Source: Candidatus Bathyarchaeota archaeon | Lineage (GTDB): Archaea; Thermoproteota; Bathyarchaeia; TCS64 | Assembly (NCBI GenBank): GCA_030601645.1 | Contig: JAUWBQ010000025.1 | Span: 1 to 14,156, forward strand | Reading direction: 5' to 3' | DNA length: 14,156 nt | Shown here: positions 1-6,031 of the stretch, one piece after another | Layout: every line of letters starts with the position of its first letter | How positions within the stretch are numbered: position 1 is the first letter of the stretch | Position numbers and translations under genes: made by a program | Notes under the pieces: generated by a model | Database searches by the model: none | What the model was told of the DNA's origin: nothing | The model's input: the letters and a program-made list of their open reading frames with translations, nothing else

Positions 1-758
1 TAGGCATCCAGACCCACGTCGGCCAGAGGCTCATCGAGTTCCAGGAGATCGTCAGGAGGCACCTCAAGACCCCAGTCCAGTTCCTCCACAGCACAGGCCT
101 CCTCGGCCCCGACTTCATCGCGGGCCACTGCATATTCGCCAGCGGCCACAGCAAGACCGGATGGCCCGGCCATGAGGACCAGAGACTCCTAGCCAAGACC
201 CGGTCATCCATCGCCTACTGCCCCGTGGTTTTCACGAGGAACGCCGTGGTCATGGAGTCCTTCGGCAGGAACATCAGGCTCGGAGTCAACATGACCGTCG
301 GCACAGACAACTACCCCCAGGACATCGTGAACGAGATGCGCTGGGCGTCGATGCTCTCCAAGGTCGTGGACTTCGACCGCACCTCCGCCTCCTCCGCCGA
401 GGTCTTCGACGCCGTCACCCTCAACGCCTCGAAGGCCCTGGGACGAAACGACCTCGGGCGACTACAACCCGGAGCCAAACCGGACATAGTCGTCATGGAC
501 CTCCAGACCACCCGGATCGCACCTGTCTACGACCCCATCAAGAGCCTAGTCAACGCCGCCACAAGCGACAACGTCGAAAAAGTCTACTGCGACGGCAAGC
601 TTCTGGTCGACGAGGGAAGAGTCCTAGGCGTAGATGAGAAGAAACTGCTTGAAGAGGTCCAGAAGATCGCCAACGCCGAGTGGAAAAAGGTCTCCCAGTG
701 GGACTATGCAGGCAGGGAGCTAAGCGAGTACGCCCCCCTGAGCTATCGAGAAGAGTAG
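1..758 (+). CDS. Metal-dependent amidohydrolase (TRZ/ATZ-type deaminase/chlorohydrolase family), 5' end outside window
   Basis: The reading frame is open from base 3, so the N-terminal half lies upstream; 251 codons remain. Seen: a His in THVGQ (codon 5), GHC (His at codon 42) and VGTDN (Asp at codon 102). In the amidohydrolase superfamily these match the metal-binding His after strand 5, the His after strand 6 and the catalytic Asp after strand 8. The stretch GTDNYPQD followed by an E-M-R helix is typical of the branch containing triazine hydrolases, cytosine/guanine deaminases and S-adenosylhomocysteine/methylthioadenosine deaminases. The C-terminal part (GAKPDIVVMDL, later VDEGRVLG) is the small beta domain that closes the barrel in this family. 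The enzyme probably hydrolyses a C-N bond of a cyclic or heteroaromatic amine in the cytoplasm; the exact substrate cannot be told from half a protein. It ends in TAG, with the next gene 113 bp downstream under its own promoter. Confidence 0.88.
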   Translation, partial: GIQTHVGQRLIEFQEIVRRHLKTPVQFLHSTGLLGPDFIAGHCIFASGHSKTGWPGHEDQRLLAKTRSSIAYCPVVFTRNAVVMESFGRNIRLGVNMTVGTDNYPQDIVNEMRWASMLSKVVDFDRTSASSAEVFDAVTLNASKALGRNDLGRLQPGAKPDIVVMDLQTTRIAPVYDPIKSLVNAATSDNVEKVYCDGKLLVDEGRVLGVDEKKLLEEVQKIANAEWKKVSQWDYAGRELSEYAPLSYREE

Positions 759-784
759 AAAGAAGCAAATCGCCTCATCCCTGA

Positions 785-793
785 TTCTTTTCT
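785..793 (+). terminator. T-rich tract after amidohydrolase gene
   Basis: A pyrimidine run (TTCTTTTCT) starts 27 bp after the TAG stop. Archaeal transcription commonly ends at such T-rich stretches without a hairpin. No stem-loop is seen beside it, so the call is tentative. Confidence 0.35.
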
Positions 794-838
794 CATCAAC
801 AATATTATATGAGCTCGTCCGGCATCGTCTGGGAAATC

Positions 839-848
839 GGTATAAACC
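839..848 (+). promoter_or_regulatory. TATA box for the M24 peptidase-alaX operon
   Basis: GGTATAAACC is centred about 28 bp before the ATG at 872. Archaeal TATA boxes sit about 26-28 bp before the transcription start, so the mRNA should start at or next to the ATG. A leaderless transcript fits the lack of a clear Shine-Dalgarno before this gene. Confidence 0.6.
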
Positions 849-871
849 GGATCCAACTCTACTAGTGTGAG

Positions 872-1999
872 ATGAAGACAGGTTTCAATCTAAACGAAGC
901 CCGAGAGCTCATCGACGAGAGGGGACTAGACTGCGCCGTCGCCACCTCCCACGACAACATCTACTACTCCACGGACAGCGAGATCATGACCATATCCCAG
1001 CTCAAGAGACTGGCCGCCGCATTCTTCCCCCTGGACGGAGAGCCCACCTTCGGCGTCCACGCGAACGAGGAGGTCACCGCCCGGCAGTCTACATGGATCA
1101 AGGACCTCAGAGTCTACCAGGGGGGCGAGTGGGAGCCCCTCAAGCCCATCGGCTTCGTCGCCGAGATCCTCAAAGAGAAAGGGGTCGAAAAGGGGAGGAT
1201 CGGGCTGGAGCTGCTGGATATCCCGGGCCTCTGCCTCGACCACCTCAGGAAGCTGCTCCCGGAGGCGGAGTTCGTCGACTGCCAGCCCGTATTCGACAAA
1301 CTCAGGTCGGTGAAATCGAAGGAGGAGCTAAAATTACTAAGCGAGGCGAACATGGCGACTGCCAAGGCTATAACCGTGGCCTTCGAGATGGCGGAACCAG
1401 GGGACACGGAGCGGGAGATCGCCAGGGACATGATGGACCTCATCATAGAATACGGCGCGGACCAAGTCGCATTCATGACATTCGGCGCCGGACAGAACAT
1501 CTGGGAGACCCACCACATCCCCGGGGAATACAGGATAAAGGAGGGAGACCTCCTCCATGTCGACTTCGGGGCCTACTTCCAGGGCTACTACTCGGACATC
1601 TCAAGGATGGCCGTCGTGGGAGAGCCAGACGAGACAGAGGTGAAGGCATACGAGATCGCCGTGGGCGCGGAGCGGGCGACCGCCGAAGCAATGCAGCCCG
1701 ACGCCAAGGTGATGGACGTCCACGACACCGTAAAGGAGTACTACGAGTCAAAAGGACACGAGTACAACAGGGCCTTCATAGGCCACGCCCTGGGCATAGG
1801 ATGCCACGAGTACCCGTTCCTAGGGCCCTCCCACGCCGACTGGGTGCTGGAGCCTGGGATGTTCTTCCAGGTGGAGCCCAGCCTCACCCTCAGGCACGCC
1901 CGCGTCCACACGGAGGACTCCTTCATCGTAGGCAGGAAGGACGGAGCCAGAAACGTCTCCGAGTACCGGGATGTCTCGGAGCTCCAGAGGATCAGGTAA
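872..1999 (+). CDS. M24 family metallopeptidase, Xaa-Pro dipeptidase/aminopeptidase or creatinase-like
   Basis: 375 aa, the usual length for M24B proteins. Residues 1-140 form a creatinase-type N-terminal domain; residues about 150-370 form the pita-bread catalytic domain. The five expected metal ligands are visible: D231 (HVDFGAYF), D242 (YYSDISR), H305 (GHALGIGCHEYP), E335 (QVEPS) and E348 (HTEDSF). THHIP at 213-217 is a substrate-side motif of the family. The enzyme should remove the residue before proline from short peptides in the cytoplasm using two divalent metals, but close relatives hydrolyse creatine or ectoine, so the substrate is open. The start ATG is fixed by the TATA box about 28 bp upstream. 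alaX follows after 18 bp, so the two are probably co-transcribed. Confidence 0.92.
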   Translation: MKTGFNLNEARELIDERGLDCAVATSHDNIYYSTDSEIMTISQLKRLAAAFFPLDGEPTFGVHANEEVTARQSTWIKDLRVYQGGEWEPLKPIGFVAEILKEKGVEKGRIGLELLDIPGLCLDHLRKLLPEAEFVDCQPVFDKLRSVKSKEELKLLSEANMATAKAITVAFEMAEPGDTEREIARDMMDLIIEYGADQVAFMTFGAGQNIWETHHIPGEYRIKEGDLLHVDFGAYFQGYYSDISRMAVVGEPDETEVKAYEIAVGAERATAEAMQPDAKVMDVHDTVKEYYESKGHEYNRAFIGHALGIGCHEYPFLGPSHADWVLEPGMFFQVEPSLTLRHARVHTEDSFIVGRKDGARNVSEYRDVSELQRIR

Positions 2000-2004
2000 C
2001 AGAC

Positions 2005-2010
2005 AGGAGA
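2005..2010 (+). promoter_or_regulatory. Shine-Dalgarno site for alaX
   Basis: AGGAGA lies in the 18-bp gap after the peptidase stop, 7 nt before the ATG at 2018. It shows that this internal operon gene is started by a ribosome binding site, unlike the apparently leaderless first gene. Confidence 0.65.
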
Positions 2011-2017
2011 TGCTCCG

Positions 2018-2464
2018 ATGCCCGTCGAAGTCAGGACCCACACCGCCCTCCACGTCCTCAAAGGCGCGGTGGCCAAAGTGCTCGATGTCAAGTGGACCGC
2101 CGGTGTGAGCGTGGAGGGCAGCCACGGCAGGCTAACTGTCCAGTCCGATGAGAAGCCCACTGACGAGGAGATCGCCAGAATAGAAGCTGAAGCCAACGCA
2201 AAGATCGAGGAGGATGTTCTCATCGAGATCTTCGAGATGGATAGAGCCGAGGCCGAGAAGCGCTGGGGGGATGCCATATACGATCTCTTTCCCCTGCCCG
2301 CCTCGATAACGAGGCTCAGCATTTTCCACCTTCCCGGCTGGAACGTCAACGCCTGCGATAAAGAACACACCAAAACGACTGGTGAGATCGGATCCCTGAG
2401 AATCAACAAAACAAGGTTTCGAGCGACGAAAAAACTACTGGAAATATCCTTCGATGTAGCATGA
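2018..2464 (+). CDS. alaX: AlaX-type alanyl-tRNA editing protein (short form)
   Basis: 148 aa, the size of the short AlaX proteins that carry only the threonyl/alanyl-tRNA synthetase second additional domain (tRNA_SAD). The zinc site of the family is complete: HTALH gives H8 and H12 (HxxxH), and CDKEH gives C113 and H117 (CxxxH). Known role of the family: hydrolysis in trans of mischarged Ser-tRNA(Ala) or Gly-tRNA(Ala) in the cytoplasm. The protein has no N-terminal glycine-rich extension of AlaX-M/L. It sits 18 bp behind the M24 peptidase with a good Shine-Dalgarno, so the pair is probably one transcript; the functional link could be handling of amino acids released from peptides, which is inference. 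The last 30 residues are lysine/arginine-rich and more AT-rich than the rest. Confidence 0.9.
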   Translation: MPVEVRTHTALHVLKGAVAKVLDVKWTAGVSVEGSHGRLTVQSDEKPTDEEIARIEAEANAKIEEDVLIEIFEMDRAEAEKRWGDAIYDLFPLPASITRLSIFHLPGWNVNACDKEHTKTTGEIGSLRINKTRFRATKKLLEISFDVA

Positions 2465-2560
2465 TTTCCAACCACGAGCGAGCACCACGAGCCGATTATG
2501 ATGATCTAGCAGACCCAGAACTTCAGCCATGAATATATGGTTTAAAGCCACAACATCGTC

Positions 2561-2574
2561 TTCATAATAAATAA
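2561..2574 (+). promoter_or_regulatory. Probable TATA region for the ATC-hydrolase-family gene
   Basis: An AT-rich block (TTCATAATAAATAA) is centred about 33 bp before the preferred GTG at 2601. A second AT-rich candidate (TTTAAAG) lies at 2541-2547. Either could be the promoter; the nearer one has the more usual spacing. Confidence 0.4.
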
Positions 2575-2600
2575 CAACATTATCATAGTGAGGGGTGAGA

Positions 2601-3029
2601 GTGACCAACGAGATTTTCCATCGAGACATGCTCCACATCATGACGGCCCGATTCCTCCAGAAGGAGTACGGCGAGGGAGCGCTGGAGGCCTTGATCGAAT
2701 GGAAGAACGAGAGAAACAGGGAGAGATGGAGAGAGATCGCCGAAGCCACTGGGAGGAGCGACCCCGAGTACCTGTTCAGGCTCTTCACGGACAGGGTCCA
2801 CGAGTACGAGGTCATACGGAAGAACCCCAGAGTACTTGAGGTCATAGTAACAAAGTGCGCCCACGCGGAGAATTTCAAGGAATTCGCCGCCACCGACATC
2901 GGGATGAAGATGATATGCATGGGGGACTACGCCGTGGTGGAGGGTTTCAATCCGAAGATCAGATTCGAGAGGCCCGAGACCCTGATGGCCGGAGACGGCT
3001 GTTGCCACTTCATCTTCGAGCTGACATAG
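2601..3029 (+). CDS. L-2-amino-thiazoline-4-carboxylic acid hydrolase family protein
   Basis: 142 aa from the preferred start. The layout matches the ATC-hydrolase family (PF14196): an N-terminal helical part, a central Cys in TKCAHAE (about residue 86), then the hallmark block of a GDYA-type motif (MGDYAVVEGFNPKI), an FER motif and a final GDGCCHF with paired Cys. The founding bacterial enzyme opens the thiazoline ring of L-ATC on the way to cysteine, but most archaeal members are uncharacterised, so the reaction here is unproven. GTG at 2601 is chosen because GAGG at 2590-2593 lies 7 nt before it; the in-frame GTG at 2595 would leave no spacing. The gene stands alone between the alaX operon and a convergent zinc-ribbon gene. 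Confidence 0.8.
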   Translation: MTNEIFHRDMLHIMTARFLQKEYGEGALEALIEWKNERNRERWREIAEATGRSDPEYLFRLFTDRVHEYEVIRKNPRVLEVIVTKCAHAENFKEFAATDIGMKMICMGDYAVVEGFNPKIRFERPETLMAGDGCCHFIFELT

Positions 3030-3067
3030 CCATTTCCAATAGTTAACGAGATCTGGCCCTAGGGTCG

Positions 3068-3082
3068 GGGAGATTCTCTCCC
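3068..3082. terminator. Short perfect hairpin between two convergent genes
   Basis: GGGAGA, loop TTC, TCTCCC form a perfect 6-bp stem located between the ATC-hydrolase-family stop (3029) and the zinc-ribbon stop (3174). Position between convergent genes suggests a two-way terminator. There is no long T-run, so this is uncertain. The hairpin also overlaps the in-frame remnant of the zinc-ribbon gene. Confidence 0.35.
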
Positions 3083-3173
3083 TGGCTTTCAAAACGTTCC
3101 ATATTATGAATAGGCCGAACGCGATGATGAGGAGGGGCCACAGCTGGTCCCAGCTGGCCCATCAGACGTGATA

Positions 3174-3425
3174 CTAGGAGTCCAAGAGGGAGATGACGCC
3201 TGAGATGACTACGAGGAGGCCGAAGAGGGTGACCCAGTTACGCGCGGCGGTGTCCGTCTTCTCCTCGAGCTCGTCTTTCTCATGTTTTTCATGCTTCTCG
3301 TCCTTCTCATCCCGTCTCCGGGGGTGGACCACCCGGGGCGCGTCCTCCCTTAGAGGCTCGCCGCACCGGGCACAGTATGTGGCGTCTTCCTCGTTCTCGA
3401 CGTCGCAACTAGGACAGAAAACCAT
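3174..3425 (-). CDS. Small zinc-ribbon membrane protein, possibly truncated
   Basis: 83 aa. Residues 1-25 hold a zinc ribbon with two CxxC knuckles (C4, C7, C18, C21). Residues 33-58 are a highly charged D/E/K/H/R linker containing the repeat EKHEKHEK. Residues 64-81 are one hydrophobic membrane segment (NWVTLFGLLVVISGVISLL). This matches the many archaeal proteins in which a cytoplasmic zinc ribbon is tied to the membrane; their function is unknown. GGTGGG lies 3 nt before the ATG. Past the TAG stop the same frame continues, after one more stop (TGA at 3162-3164), into a second membrane-like segment at about 3161-3090 (WDQLWPLLIIAFGLFIIWNVL). Relatives often carry two TM segments, so this copy may have lost its C-terminal half by nonsense mutation. 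It lies downstream of the DHH gene on the same strand. Confidence 0.7.
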   Translation of the reverse strand: MVFCPSCDVENEEDATYCARCGEPLREDAPRVVHPRRRDEKDEKHEKHEKDELEEKTDTAARNWVTLFGLLVVISGVISLLDS

Positions 3426-3510
3426 GAACCCACCGAAGCTAAAAAACGGCTTAACCGTTATTGAAGGTTTTGGGGATGGAGAAAGAGAGGGGGAGCGATG
3501 ACCGTAGAAG

Positions 3511-3522
3511 AGTTATATTTAA
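3511..3522 (-). promoter_or_regulatory. Possible TATA box for the zinc-ribbon gene
   Basis: On the minus strand GTTAAATATAAC lies about 92 bp before the zinc-ribbon ATG, just after the DHH stop. It resembles an archaeal TATA box and would give a leader of about 60 nt. The sequence is near-palindromic, so it could also act on the plus strand, where no gene follows. Confidence 0.35.
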
Positions 3523-3543
3523 CGTGTCGGGTTTCTTGAAGCC

Positions 3544-4500
3544 CTATTTTCGCAGCTCCTCCTCGAAGTCTCTGATGAAGCTCTTGAGGTTTCTTCGGGG
3601 AATGCTGGCGCCGCTCGCCCTCTTGTGTCCGCCTCCGAAGCCCCCGTACTTCGCTGCGACTTGCCTCGTGATCTCGCCGAGGTGGTATGGGAGGCCCCTC
3701 TTGCTCCTTATGGAGAGGTTCGCCAGGTTCTCGATCTCCTTGTAACATAGGCCGACGTTCACACCCAGGGCGTCTGTGATGATCCCCGCCGCTGATCCGA
3801 TGGGCGTCTCATCCGTGGCCTTGATGTAGGCCAGCATTCCGTGGCGGGTGGCAGATGCCTTCAGGGTTTCGATGAGGCGCGCCATGTCCTCCAAGTGGGC
3901 CAGGGCCGCCTCGGAGACGCCGTCCATCCTGTGGGGGAGAGCGAGGTTGCTTATCTCCTCGACTACTATATTTCTGAATTTGTAGGCGGGCTGGTTTGTT
4001 AGGGCGTAGGCGAGGAGCAGCCCCTCGAGCTGGACGGACTGCCTGTCGTACTCCCTGAGGAGTTTCTCCGCCAGGGGGCCGTCATCGAACTGGTCGGCCC
4101 AAGCCGCGAAGGCGGCCATCCTCCCGGCCTCCCTCCCGAGCTCCTCCCTGAAGTGGTCGTAGAGGAGGACGCTGGCGCAGTCCAGGGTGCTGTGAACCAC
4201 GGTGACGCCCCCCTCCTCCAGCTCCTCCAGTAGTCCTTTGGGGGAAGGGTGGTGGTCGATGAGGGTTACGCGGGTGAAGCCGTTTATCCTGAGGAGCTCC
4301 CCGACCAGGGCTTCTCTGACGTTGAGGTCGCAGATATAGAGCTCCTCTAACGGCGGCTTCACGGATTTCAGTGCGCCTTCGAGTTCGTCGTAGGTGACCA
4401 GGATCGTGGAGGCGTCCTTCAGCCTCTTGAGCAGGCCGGCGCAGGTCAGGCCGTCGGCGTCCTCGCCGTGGGATATGCACAGGATGGATGGGCTGGTCAT
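3544..4500 (-). CDS. DHH-family phosphoesterase with DHHA1 domain
   Basis: 318 aa from ATG 4500. Motifs in order: SHGEDADGLT near the N-terminus (residues 10-19), CDLN (about 57-60), IDHHPS with the family-naming DHH (82-84), then the C-terminal DHHA1 signature FGGGHKRASG (about 288-297). These are the Mn-binding and substrate-binding motifs of RecJ-like/NrnA-like phosphoesterases, which cut single-stranded DNA, short oligonucleotides or nucleotide phosphates in the cytoplasm. The protein lacks any OB-fold or other nucleic-acid extension, which fits a small-substrate (nanoRNase/pAp phosphatase-like) role; this is inference. ATG 4500 is preferred over 4506 and 4512 because the TATA box at 4527-4534 predicts transcription starting near 4504, after the longer starts; GGAG also lies 6 nt before it. 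Confidence 0.87.
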   Translation of the reverse strand: MTSPSILCISHGEDADGLTCAGLLKRLKDASTILVTYDELEGALKSVKPPLEELYICDLNVREALVGELLRINGFTRVTLIDHHPSPKGLLEELEEGGVTVVHSTLDCASVLLYDHFREELGREAGRMAAFAAWADQFDDGPLAEKLLREYDRQSVQLEGLLLAYALTNQPAYKFRNIVVEEISNLALPHRMDGVSEAALAHLEDMARLIETLKASATRHGMLAYIKATDETPIGSAAGIITDALGVNVGLCYKEIENLANLSIRSKRGLPYHLGEITRQVAAKYGGFGGGHKRASGASIPRRNLKSFIRDFEEELRK

Positions 4501-4526
4501 TGTCATCTCCATTGTATTTGGCAGCC

Positions 4527-4534
4527 TATAAATT
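4527..4534 (-). promoter_or_regulatory. TATA box for the DHH phosphoesterase gene
   Basis: AATTTATA on the minus strand is centred about 30 bp before ATG 4500. It implies a leader of only a few bases, and its spacing decides between three in-frame ATG codons. Confidence 0.55.
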
Positions 4535-4583
4535 TCGCCTCGAACAGGGGTATTAAATGGAGAAATAGGGAGATTTCGGACTC

Positions 4584-5720
4584 TCAGATGGCGGATTCTT
4601 CTATGAGGACGCCTCGCTTCTTCAGCTCTGCCATCAGGGTCTCCACGAATTTTTCGTCCTTCCCCAGCCTCTCCGGGGGGAGGGCGCCCTTATCTTTTAT
4701 CGTCCCCTGGGCCAGCATCCCCGCCACGATTGACGCAGTGTAGGCGGTGGTCCTGGCCATAGCCGAGACCCCCGTCTCAGGGTCGAAGCGGTCGAGGATC
4801 CGATGCCTGTATCCGGTTTCCTTGCCTTCTGCCTCGCCGCGGACCTCGATGTTCATCGCGAGGAGGTCCCCGACCTCTGGCTTCCAGAGGCTCCTCTCCA
4901 GCAGCCTCGCGGTCACCAGGCGAGGGGAGACGGGCTCTCCGCCCACGGTCACGGGCTCTTCCCCGAAGAACCCCAGCTCTCTCAGGAGGCTGACCTTCTC
5001 CACGTGGCCGGGGTATCGAAGTGTCTTCTCCCACATGCTTTCCACATTGGGCAGCGACTGGGCCAGGGATCTGAGGCCGTCTGTGTAGAATGCCTCGAGG
5101 GTCCCGACGCCCGGGAACTCTATCTCTTCTAGGCCGCTCAGGGCGGGGACCTCGACGGTCCTGCCGTCCTCGATGATCCGCACGTCTCTGACGTACTCGT
5201 CGATGAGGCCCTCCGCAGACCAGGTTATCGTGTAGCCCAGGGGCGGGATCGGGGTCTCCGGTATCCCTCCAACCATGATGTGGACCGCCCTCACCTTATC
5301 GAGCCGTGAGGCGGAGTGGCCCACGAGGATGTTTGAGAGGCCCGGGGCGACTCCGCAGTCCGGGATCATGGTCACCCCGGCTTTCTTCGCTGCGCCGTCC
5401 AGCTGCAGCGGGTCCTCGGGGGTGAACGAGATGTCCACTATGTCGATGCCCGCCTCCACAGAGGCCTCCAGGGTTTTGTATCCGTAGTCTCCTGGGAGGG
5501 CGCCCAGGGCCAGGTCGAATCCCCTGAGGGTCTCGACCAGCGCTGGATGGTCTGTCGTGTCTATGGTGGTCCAGTTGGCCCCTTTGATCTCGGAGGCGCT
5601 CCTCCGGGCCCTCTCCTCGCTGATGTCGGCAGCGGTGACCCGGGAGCCCTCGACGGTTCTTGCGAAGTCTTTGGCCATCACTGAGCCTATCTTTCCGCAT
5701 CCTAGAACTATGACCTTCAT
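4584..5720 (-). CDS. Saccharopine dehydrogenase-like / lysine 6-dehydrogenase family oxidoreductase
   Basis: 378 aa. A Rossmann NAD(P)-binding start is plain: KVIVLGCGKIG with GxGxxG at residues 7-12, an acidic residue ending the second strand (TAADIS), and the family block PDCGVAPGLSN in the middle. The following region (about 145-320: GGIPETPIPPLGYTITWS, later LRYPGHVEKVSLLRELGFF) is the alpha/beta domain shared by lysine 6-dehydrogenase and saccharopine-dehydrogenase-like proteins. Length fits the LysDH group. Such enzymes oxidise the epsilon-amino group of lysine to the semialdehyde, or reduce related imines such as carboxynorspermidine; the choice here is not settled, though lysine degradation suits a peptide-degrading cell. 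The gene appears leaderless, and a perfect 12-bp palindrome lies between its TATA box and start. Confidence 0.85.
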   Translation of the reverse strand: MKVIVLGCGKIGSVMAKDFARTVEGSRVTAADISEERARRSASEIKGANWTTIDTTDHPALVETLRGFDLALGALPGDYGYKTLEASVEAGIDIVDISFTPEDPLQLDGAAKKAGVTMIPDCGVAPGLSNILVGHSASRLDKVRAVHIMVGGIPETPIPPLGYTITWSAEGLIDEYVRDVRIIEDGRTVEVPALSGLEEIEFPGVGTLEAFYTDGLRSLAQSLPNVESMWEKTLRYPGHVEKVSLLRELGFFGEEPVTVGGEPVSPRLVTARLLERSLWKPEVGDLLAMNIEVRGEAEGKETGYRHRILDRFDPETGVSAMARTTAYTASIVAGMLAQGTIKDKGALPPERLGKDEKFVETLMAELKKRGVLIEESAI

Positions 5721-5722
5721 GT

Positions 5723-5734
5723 CAGGTGCACCTG
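5723..5734. promoter_or_regulatory. Perfect 12-bp palindrome, candidate operator
   Basis: CAGGTGCACCTG is a perfect palindrome lying 2 bp before the ATG of the LysDH-like gene and just downstream of its TATA box. A dimeric regulator bound here would cover the predicted transcription start. No regulator gene is in the window. Confidence 0.4.
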
Positions 5735-5737
5735 AAA

Positions 5738-5747
5738 GGTTATATGG
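5738..5747. promoter_or_regulatory. TATA box in the divergent intergenic region
   Basis: Minus strand CCATATAACC lies about 24 bp before the ATG of the LysDH-like gene, giving a leaderless transcript. On the plus strand the same bases (GGTTATATGG) would start transcription near 5770, which is just before the structured region at 5777-5925. Confidence 0.5.
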
Positions 5748-5776
5748 ACTCGGGCGTTTTTCACAGTTTCCCTGCC

Positions 5777-5925
5777 CCCCTCGACCGGGCGCGCGACCGG
5801 TTCTAGTCCCTCAGGTTGAAGATTCGGCTGCTCTCCGAGGGGTGGCGAGGCCCGTGTATACGCTGGGAAACGCAATGAACCGGCGAATATCTCTATTCGT
5901 GGTTCTGCGGGCCTCGCCGTTCTTT
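5777..5925 (+). ncRNA. Candidate structured RNA (nested inverted repeats), no known family recognised
   Basis: The core is an 11-bp perfect inverted repeat, GGCGAGGCCCG at 5844-5854 and CGGGCCTCGCC at 5908-5918. Inside it a second stem pairs CGAATA (5884-5889) with TATTCG (5894-5899) around loop TCTC, and extends by AACC (5878-5881) with GGTT (5901-5904). Read as plus-strand RNA the outer stem can grow by seven more pairs (5837-5843 with 5919-5925), mostly G-U, which would be lost in minus-strand RNA. Upstream, ACCGG/CCGGT forms a hairpin at 5784-5801, and CCCCTCG (5777-5783) can pair with CGAGGGG (5836-5842) as an alternative. Pyrimidine and T-rich tracts follow (5919-5927, 5939-5945). It is not a tRNA, 5S, RNase P or SRP RNA by eye. 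It could instead be a leader element or a purely DNA-level structure. Confidence 0.4.
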
Positions 5926-6031
5926 CCTAGTCGTGGTGGTTTTTATTTGTTGGTTCTGGGTTTCGGGTTGGGCTTTGTTCGTCTTAGAAATCGTGATAAG
6001 CGTCCTCTGGGGATTATGAGGGGGGCGGTTC

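Noticed and set aside
1093..2151. 352-codon plus-strand frame overlapping the M24 gene
   Set aside because: Arg/Pro/Gly-rich shadow of the GC-rich M24 coding sequence in another frame; the M24 frame has all catalytic residues.
2498..2530. Box C/D guide RNA suggested by ATGATGA
   Set aside because: No CTGA boxes at proper spacing follow on the same strand, so the box pattern is incomplete.
2435..2920. 161-codon minus-strand open frame over the ATC-hydrolase-family gene
   Set aside because: Mostly antisense of a well-supported gene. The non-overlapping part (2435-2594) reads somewhat protein-like but has no start, ribosome site or recognised domain.
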